Shown piece after piece: positions 13,935 through 17,531 of a stretch of 17,531 nucleotides of DNA. The notes under the pieces are model-generated. The model did not search any database. It saw only the letters and a program-made list of their open reading frames with translations, and was not told the DNA's origin. Position 1 is the first letter of the stretch; every line of letters starts with the position of its first letter. Where the stretch lies: the NCBI GenBank assembly GCA_017501055.1, contig JAFVXP010000039.1, positions 1 through 17,531 on the forward strand, read 5' to 3'. This stretch comes from Clostridia bacterium. Lineage in GTDB: Bacteria; Bacillota; Clostridia; Oscillospirales; CAG-382. The position numbers and the translations under genes are program-made.

Positions 13935-13963
13935 ATATTATCACAGATACAACCGTATGTCAA
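13935..13963 (-). promoter_or_regulatory. Sigma-A promoter of the SOS-controlled gene
   Basis: On the minus strand TTGACA (13963-13958), 17-base spacer, TAATAT (13940-13935). Transcription would begin near 13928, giving a leader of about 100 bases that contains a stem (CGCTGA with TCAGCG, enclosing ACGG/CCGT). Confidence 0.88.
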
Positions 13964-13992
13964 CCCTTTATTTTACATTAGAGGAAAATTTC

Positions 13993-14523
13993 ATGAAAAA
14001 GTTTATTGCTTATATTTTAACTATCATTACCCTTTTTTCGTTTTCTGCTTGCGGCAGAATCACTTTCGGCGACGATGAAAGTGATATTGAAGAATACGAA
14101 TATGAAGACGAAAGCGGGGATATTTCCAAAGACCCCGACAGAGAGCTTCTCTTGAAGAAATACCCTTTTCTACGGTCGAAATACACCGTAACGGCAACAA
14201 AAGAATCCTCGGGCATGCTCTACGTTTATAACTATCATTTTGTAAAGGGTGTTGTCGCAGGTGCAACGTTGGTCACTTCGTTTTCCGACGTTTCCTCTGC
14301 AAAGGATTATTACAAGGTTGCTTACGATAAAGATTCCGACGTAACGATCGACGGTGTCAGCGTTATTCATTATATTACGGAGGACGACCTTAATTATTTT
14401 GAATACAGCCTTGAGAAGCTTAAATTCGTGCTTTCAAAGACGGGTTACGAGGTCGTTGTGAACTTTGACGAGGTGAAATATAACGAAAAATACGCCGATT
14501 CGAAGGATAATGGCGACGATTGA
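13993..14523 (+). CDS. Putative lipoprotein, 176 aa, unknown function
   Basis: A type II signal peptide (MKK, hydrophobic stretch, lipobox FSAC) places the lipidated cysteine at residue 20. A very acidic linker follows (about 25-45, with EEYEYEDESGDISKDPD), then a compact domain with strands TVTATKES, LYVYNYHFVKG and VVVNFDEVKY. I do not recognise a family. AGAGGA lies 8 bases before the ATG at 13993; an in-frame ATG at 13957 would sit inside the divergent promoter and lacks a signal peptide context. The gene points away from the SOS-controlled gene; no convincing promoter of its own is visible. Confidence 0.85.
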   Translation: MKKFIAYILTIITLFSFSACGRITFGDDESDIEEYEYEDESGDISKDPDRELLLKKYPFLRSKYTVTATKESSGMLYVYNYHFVKGVVAGATLVTSFSDVSSAKDYYKVAYDKDSDVTIDGVSVIHYITEDDLNYFEYSLEKLKFVLSKTGYEVVVNFDEVKYNEKYADSKDNGDD

Positions 14524-14619
14524 CCGTGAAATTCGTTCCTGACGATCAAGAAAATCGAAGAAAAAACGAGAAAATCGCAAAAAATCACGTCAAAAACGAA
14601 AAAAGTTTGTAAATAACTA

Positions 14620-14647
14620 TTGACAAAGCCGTTTCTTGTGTTATAAT
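14620..14647 (+). promoter_or_regulatory. Sigma-A promoter of rplM-rpsI
   Basis: TTGACA (14620-14625), 16-base spacer, TATAAT (14642-14647). A weak A+T hairpin (AAAAATTA, C, TAATTTTT) lies in the short leader just before the AAAGGAA ribosome binding site. The known L13 leader motif of other Firmicutes is not recognisable here. Confidence 0.9.
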
Positions 14648-14693
14648 TGCAAAGTACGAAAAAATTACTAATTTTTGAAAGGAACTCTCAACC

Positions 14694-15125
14694 ATGTCTA
14701 CAACTATGTTGAAGAAAGAAGCTGTTGAGCGCAAGTGGTACGTTATCGATGCTGAAGGCAAGCCCCTCGGTAAGGTAGCTGTACTTGCTGCAACTATCCT
14801 CAACGGCAAACATCGTCCCGAATACACTCCTCACGTTGACTGCGGCGAATGCGTTATCATCGTTAACGCTGCAAAAGCAGTTCTCACCGGTAAGAAGCTT
14901 GACCAGAAGTTCTACTACCACCACAGCGGTTACGTTGGCGGTCTTAAGTCGGTTAAATACCGTACTCTTATGAACACCAAACCCGAAATGGCAATGGAAC
15001 TTGCTGTTAAAGGCATGCTTCCCAAGAACAAGATCGGTTCTGCAAGCTTTGGCAGACTTAAAGTTTATGCTAACGGCGAACACAAGCAGCAGGCTCAGAA
15101 CCCCATCGCTGTCGAAGTAAAGTAA
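14694..15125 (+). CDS. rplM: 50S ribosomal protein L13
   Basis: L13 is an early-assembling protein of the large subunit that binds 23S rRNA. The 143-residue length is standard. Family residues include KWYVIDAEGKPLGKVA near the start, ILNGKHRPEYTPHVDCGE, the HHSGYVGGLK segment, and MLPKNKIG followed by LKVYANGEHKQQAQNP at the end. ATG 14694 has AAAGGA about 9 bases upstream. It is cotranscribed with rpsI, 14 bases downstream, the usual bacterial pair. Codon use is strongly biased, with frequent GTT, CTT, AAG and ATC, as expected for a highly expressed gene. Confidence 0.98.
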   Translation: MSTTMLKKEAVERKWYVIDAEGKPLGKVAVLAATILNGKHRPEYTPHVDCGECVIIVNAAKAVLTGKKLDQKFYYHHSGYVGGLKSVKYRTLMNTKPEMAMELAVKGMLPKNKIGSASFGRLKVYANGEHKQQAQNPIAVEVK

Positions 15126-15139
15126 GGAGGACGTAAATT

Positions 15140-15544
15140 ATGAATTATCAATCTGCTATTCCCTATTTCTACGGCACCGGCAGAAGAAAGAGCTCTGTCG
15201 CAAGAGTACGTATTATCCCCGGCACCGGCAACGTTACCGTTAACGGTAAAGACGTTTCCGCATATTTCGGTCTTGAAACCCTTAAGAAGCTTGTTAACCA
15301 GCCTTTCGCTGTTACCAAGACTGAAGGTACTTTCGACGTTATCTGCACCGTTAAGGGCGGCGGCGTTTCCGGCCAGGCAGGCGCAGTTCGCCACGGTATC
15401 GCTCGTGCACTTCTTCAGGCAGGCGATGAATACCGTGCTCCCCTCAAGAAGGCTGGTCTCCTTACCCGTGACCCCAGAATGAAGGAAAGAAAGAAGTACG
15501 GTCTCAAAGCAGCTCGTCGTGCTTCCCAGTTCTCCAAGAGATAA
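15140..15544 (+). CDS. rpsI: 30S ribosomal protein S9
   Basis: S9 is a head protein of the small subunit whose C-terminal tail reaches the P-site tRNA. The 134-residue protein shows YGTGRRKSSVARVRI at the N-terminus, the central GGGVSGQAGAVRHGIARAL, and LTRDPRMKERKKYGLKAARR followed by the invariant tail QFSKR. AAGGAGG lies 9 bases before the ATG. A small hairpin (CAAGAGA/TCTCTTG) spans its stop codon, and the terminator at 15614 follows. Confidence 0.98.
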   Translation: MNYQSAIPYFYGTGRRKSSVARVRIIPGTGNVTVNGKDVSAYFGLETLKKLVNQPFAVTKTEGTFDVICTVKGGGVSGQAGAVRHGIARALLQAGDEYRAPLKKAGLLTRDPRMKERKKYGLKAARRASQFSKR

Positions 15545-15550
15545 TTATTC

Positions 15551-15748
15551 TCTTGTTCGATTGGATACGGCGCAGATCGCAGAAAAAGATTTGTTCTTTA
15601 TATTCAATTATGGAAGAGTCGGTAAAAACCGACTCTTTTGTTTTTTATTGTATTTTTTCTGCTATGAACGAACAAAACCTCTCGCAGTAGACAACTACAG
15701 CTTCGGATTTTGTTCGTTCATTCTGCATCCGTCTGCAATCGAACAAGA
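15551..15748. repeat. Nested inverted repeats downstream of rpsI
   Basis: This stretch has no gene I can support. TCTTGTTCGATTG (15551-15563) is perfectly complementary to 15736-15748, with ACGG/CCGT continuing the stem after a 3-base mismatch. Inside lie the rpsI terminator and a second perfect 14-bp stem, ATGAACGAACAAAA (15664-15677) with 15708-15721, which itself encloses GTAG/CTAC. This could be an untranslated RNA, a palindromic repeat or a small element; I do not recognise it. Confidence 0.6.
15614..15646 (+). terminator. Terminator of the rplM-rpsI operon
   Basis: A perfect 10-bp stem, AAGAGTCGGT and ACCGACTCTT, has an AAAA loop and is followed by TTGTTTTTTATT. It lies 70 bases after the rpsI stop. 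Confidence 0.93.
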
Positions 15749-15788
15749 TTTCTCGAGCCTTGCTTCTTCTAATATTCACAAGAGAATA

Positions 15789-15829
15789 CAAAACCCCGAA
15801 ACCATTACGGTTTTCGGGGTTTTGTTTTT
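15789..15829 (+). terminator. Second strong terminator downstream of rpsI
   Basis: CAAAACCCCGAAACC pairs with GGTTTTCGGGGTTTTG (one T bulged; loop ATTAC), followed by five Ts. No gene ends between it and the rpsI terminator, which suggests an untranslated transcript or a terminator carried over from a lost gene. It could also act on minus-strand transcription. Confidence 0.88.
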
Positions 15830-15861
15830 GCGTTGATTTTTGATTTGATGCAAATTATTTT

Positions 15862-15896
15862 AAAGGACTATGACACACAAAATGGCATAGTCCTTT
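15862..15896 (-). terminator. Hairpin downstream of the 15902-16576 gene
   Basis: A perfect 11-bp stem, AAAGGACTATG with CATAGTCCTTT (loop of 13), begins 5 bases after the minus-strand stop. The T tract is poor, so termination may be weak or the stem may protect the 3' end. Confidence 0.6.
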
Positions 15897-15901
15897 GATC
15901 G

Positions 15902-16576
15902 TTATACCATTAAATAGGTATCGTCAAACGTAACAAGTAAATAATCTTTCATTTCACCTGTTTCAAACGAATTTCGCTTCTTTCCTGTACCGCCTTGTTC
16001 GGGAAATTTGGCGGAAAACTTGTATGATTGAATTATATGGGGTTCGTATTCACTATCGACAAGTCTGATTTCAAAAGAATCATTTGTTACTATGAATTCT
16101 TTAACAGTCATATTTGTTAACAGTTCTTTTAAAACATTTAAACTTCTTGAATGGTTTTCAAAAGAAATCAAAGGTTTATACTGTTCTGAATAGTTGGGGT
16201 GACATTCTAAAATTCTATCATCAAACAAAATATGTTCTCCTGCCGCCCATATACAATATGTTAACCATCGTGTGCCGTAATTTCCTTGGAGTTTAAGTCC
16301 AAAAAAGCCAGGACCGCCCATTCCGTATGTGCCACAACAAGTACAAACGTCAAGGATTTGACTATCGTTGAATTTATCTGCACCAAACTGTTCAATATTC
16401 AACGGTACACCAAGCATAACAATTTCGGAAGAATTAGGCTTATAATGAAAAATGGGATATTCTGTGATTTCACTAAAACCTCTGTCTTCCCAAATTTTTC
16501 TGTTTTCTTTCTTCACAATAGCAAAGTTTTCTTTAACAAGACCGAGATTTAGATTTAAAAATTCATGTTTACACAC
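15902..16576 (-). CDS. Hypothetical protein, 224 aa, A+T-rich, cysteine motif CTCC
   Basis: I do not recognise this protein. It is predicted to be soluble, without a signal peptide or membrane helix. An N-terminal part (FLNLNLGLVKENFAIVKKE) is followed by a central segment containing CTCCGTYGMGGPGFFGLKL, where the paired cysteines and glycines might bind metal or shape a loop, then a C-terminal part ending DYLLVTFDDTYLMV. The start is GTG 16576, with AGGGGGA about 8 bases upstream. Base composition is visibly richer in A+T than its neighbours (many AAA, AAT, TTT codons), which hints at recent acquisition. It lies downstream of the methyltransferase-like gene on the same strand, 55 bases apart, and might be cotranscribed. 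Confidence 0.75.
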   Translation of the reverse strand: MCKHEFLNLNLGLVKENFAIVKKENRKIWEDRGFSEITEYPIFHYKPNSSEIVMLGVPLNIEQFGADKFNDSQILDVCTCCGTYGMGGPGFFGLKLQGNYGTRWLTYCIWAAGEHILFDDRILECHPNYSEQYKPLISFENHSRSLNVLKELLTNMTVKEFIVTNDSFEIRLVDSEYEPHIIQSYKFSAKFPEQGGTGKKRNSFETGEMKDYLLVTFDDTYLMV

Positions 16577-16631
16577 TGTAATATCCCCCTAATCGAGATA
16601 AATGTAAGATTATCCTTTAATAAAAAATTCA

Positions 16632-17303
16632 TCACCAAATATACGGTATCAAGCGGTATTTTACCTTTTGTTTATATTCGGTATAGCCATCGAGGTTTTG
16701 TTCGAGGAAGGTTTCTTCGTTTTTAATGCGTTTTACGATCAAGACGGGATAGGCGAGGAAGATCAGGAAGGAATACAGCGAGCCGAGCACAAGAGGCATT
16801 GAGAGGAAGAGCAATAGCGTTGCGCTATACATTGGGTGACGAACTATTCCGTATAAGCCGGTTGACACGACCTTTTGGTCTTCCTGAATTTCTATCGTAC
16901 GGCTTAAATAGGTATTTTCACGTAATACCTCTGCATAGAGAAGATATGCAAGAAGGAAGAGAACACTTGCGACAATAACAACGGCTTTCGGAAGGATTAA
17001 CCAACCGAATCGGAAATCAAGACCTGCGACAACAAATCCGAGAAGGAACATCAATCCGCTTAATTTTACGACGATGTCCTGTTCCCTTTCCTTTTCCTTT
17101 GCGTCAAGGCGTTTTTGCAGTAAGGACGGGTTTTTGAACATCATTACGATTCCTGCAAGGAACATTGGGACAAACAAAAGTCCCATAAAAAGCCAGCCGT
17201 TGAAATAATATAGCGTGCCTGCAGGAAGAAAGATTAAAAGTCCGACAAGAACAACGCCCAAAATGAATTTTGATATTGCCTGAAAGAACAATTTTTTCGT
17301 CAT
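16632..17303 (-). CDS. Isoprenylcysteine carboxyl methyltransferase family membrane protein
   Basis: The 223-residue protein has about five or six membrane helices (for example FILGVVLVGLLIFL, WLFMGLLFVPMFLAGIVMM, LMFLLGFVVAG, AVVIVASVLFLLAYLLY). Near the C-terminus are the family's S-adenosylmethionine-binding features: GLYGIVRHPMYSATLL, and later EETFLEQ with GYTEYKQKVKYRLIPYIW. Bacterial members (PEMT/ICMT superfamily) methylate small lipids or isoprenoid-linked substrates, mostly unidentified. The ATG at 17303 is chosen because TGGAG lies about 8 bases upstream; an in-frame extension to 17318 lacks one. A consensus promoter lies just upstream. Confidence 0.88.
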   Translation of the reverse strand: MTKKLFFQAISKFILGVVLVGLLIFLPAGTLYYFNGWLFMGLLFVPMFLAGIVMMFKNPSLLQKRLDAKEKEREQDIVVKLSGLMFLLGFVVAGLDFRFGWLILPKAVVIVASVLFLLAYLLYAEVLRENTYLSRTIEIQEDQKVVSTGLYGIVRHPMYSATLLLFLSMPLVLGSLYSFLIFLAYPVLIVKRIKNEETFLEQNLDGYTEYKQKVKYRLIPYIW

Positions 17304-17333
17304 AGTAATACTCCACAAACATATTACGCATAT

Positions 17334-17362
17334 ATTATAAATGATGCTATAAAATATTTCAA
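17334..17362 (-). promoter_or_regulatory. Promoter of the methyltransferase-like gene
   Basis: On the minus strand TTGAAA (17362-17357), 17-base spacer, TATAAT (17339-17334), 31 bases before the ATG. Confidence 0.8.
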
Positions 17363-17391
17363 CCTTTATATACCAATATTGACAATTATGC

Positions 17392-17420
17392 TTGACATAT
17401 ATCTTTTTTAGAGTTATAAT
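17392..17420 (+). promoter_or_regulatory. Sigma-A promoter of the lipoprotein gene at the right edge
   Basis: TTGACA (17392-17397), exactly 17 bases, TATAAT (17415-17420): a full consensus promoter, followed 42 bases later by the ATG. Confidence 0.92.
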
Positions 17421-17462
17421 TAAGTAAAGCGTTAAAACAATTACTCAAAGGAGGAAATTATT

Positions 17463-17531
17463 ATGACAAAACGCATTATAGCTCTCCTTACCGCTCTCTT
17501 GATGGTATTCTCCGCTTTCCTTTTGGCAGGC
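17463..17531 (+). CDS. Lipoprotein signal peptide, N-terminal 23 residues (gene continues outside window)
   Basis: The ATG at 17463 is preceded by AAAGGAGG with a spacing of 8, and by a full-consensus promoter, so this gene is likely well expressed. The visible part, MTKRIIALLTALLMVFSAFL followed by LAG, is a signal peptide, and LLAG at the cut is probably the start of a lipobox with cysteine next. The mature protein lies outside the window, so no function can be given; substrate-binding proteins of ABC transporters often begin this way. Confidence 0.8.
   Translation, partial: MTKRIIALLTALLMVFSAFLLAG

Noticed and set aside
14530..14600. Imperfect GAAAATCG repeats before the rplM promoter
   Set aside because: Short, degenerate and A-rich; could easily be chance.
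15519..15836. 105-residue frame downstream of rpsI
   Set aside because: It overlaps the end of rpsI and translates two terminator hairpins; no credible start site.

Overview
The window looks like a chromosomal segment of a Gram-positive, low-to-moderate G+C member of the class Clostridia, possibly the Oscillospirales; that family-level placement is an inference. The grounds are strong AGGAGG-type ribosome binding sites, sigma-A promoters with near-perfect TTGACA/TATAAT boxes, lipoprotein signal peptides, and a tightly packed rluB-xseB-ispA-dxs-tlyA-nadK-argR-recN gene order. No plasmid or phage backbone is visible.

Layout. Bases 1-201 are the 3' end of an unidentified gene. A strong promoter, a tRNA-Val(UAC) and its terminator follow. 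Bases 402-567 hold a symmetric array of tiny hairpins separated by GTGAAG (left half) or CTTCAC (right half), followed by a doubtful small ORF. On the minus strand, galE, a zinc-ribbon membrane protein and a lipoprotein form a short operon (2845 to 738). From 2936 to 13372 runs a long plus-strand operon: dacA (split by an apparent one-base frameshift in a T7 run), rluB, xseB, ispA, a large noncoding RNA, oapA, dxs, tlyA, nadK, argR, recN and a VanZ-like gene. A minus-strand gene with a consensus promoter and a LexA (SOS) box comes next, then a lipoprotein, the rplM-rpsI ribosomal operon, about 350 bases of hairpin-rich noncoding DNA, an unrecognised A+T-rich gene, an isoprenylcysteine methyltransferase-like membrane protein, and the start of a lipoprotein gene at the right edge.

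The most notable element is the approximately 612-nt structured region between ispA and dxs (6119 to about 6730). Its size, its position (ispA, RNA, a multi-spanning membrane protein, dxs), its own promoter, and a terminal helix that begins at the predicted transcription start identify it as an OLE RNA (Ornate, Large, Extremophilic), with oapA as its membrane protein partner. OLE RNA and OapA form a membrane-associated ribonucleoprotein in alkaliphilic Bacillus relatives. It sits here among isoprenoid genes (ispA, dxs).

Other points of interest are the broken or slippage-prone dacA, a hairpin that masks the dacA ribosome binding site, a hairpin between a strong Shine-Dalgarno and the dxs start, the SOS-regulated phage-regulator-like gene, and the hairpin arrays near both ends of the window.
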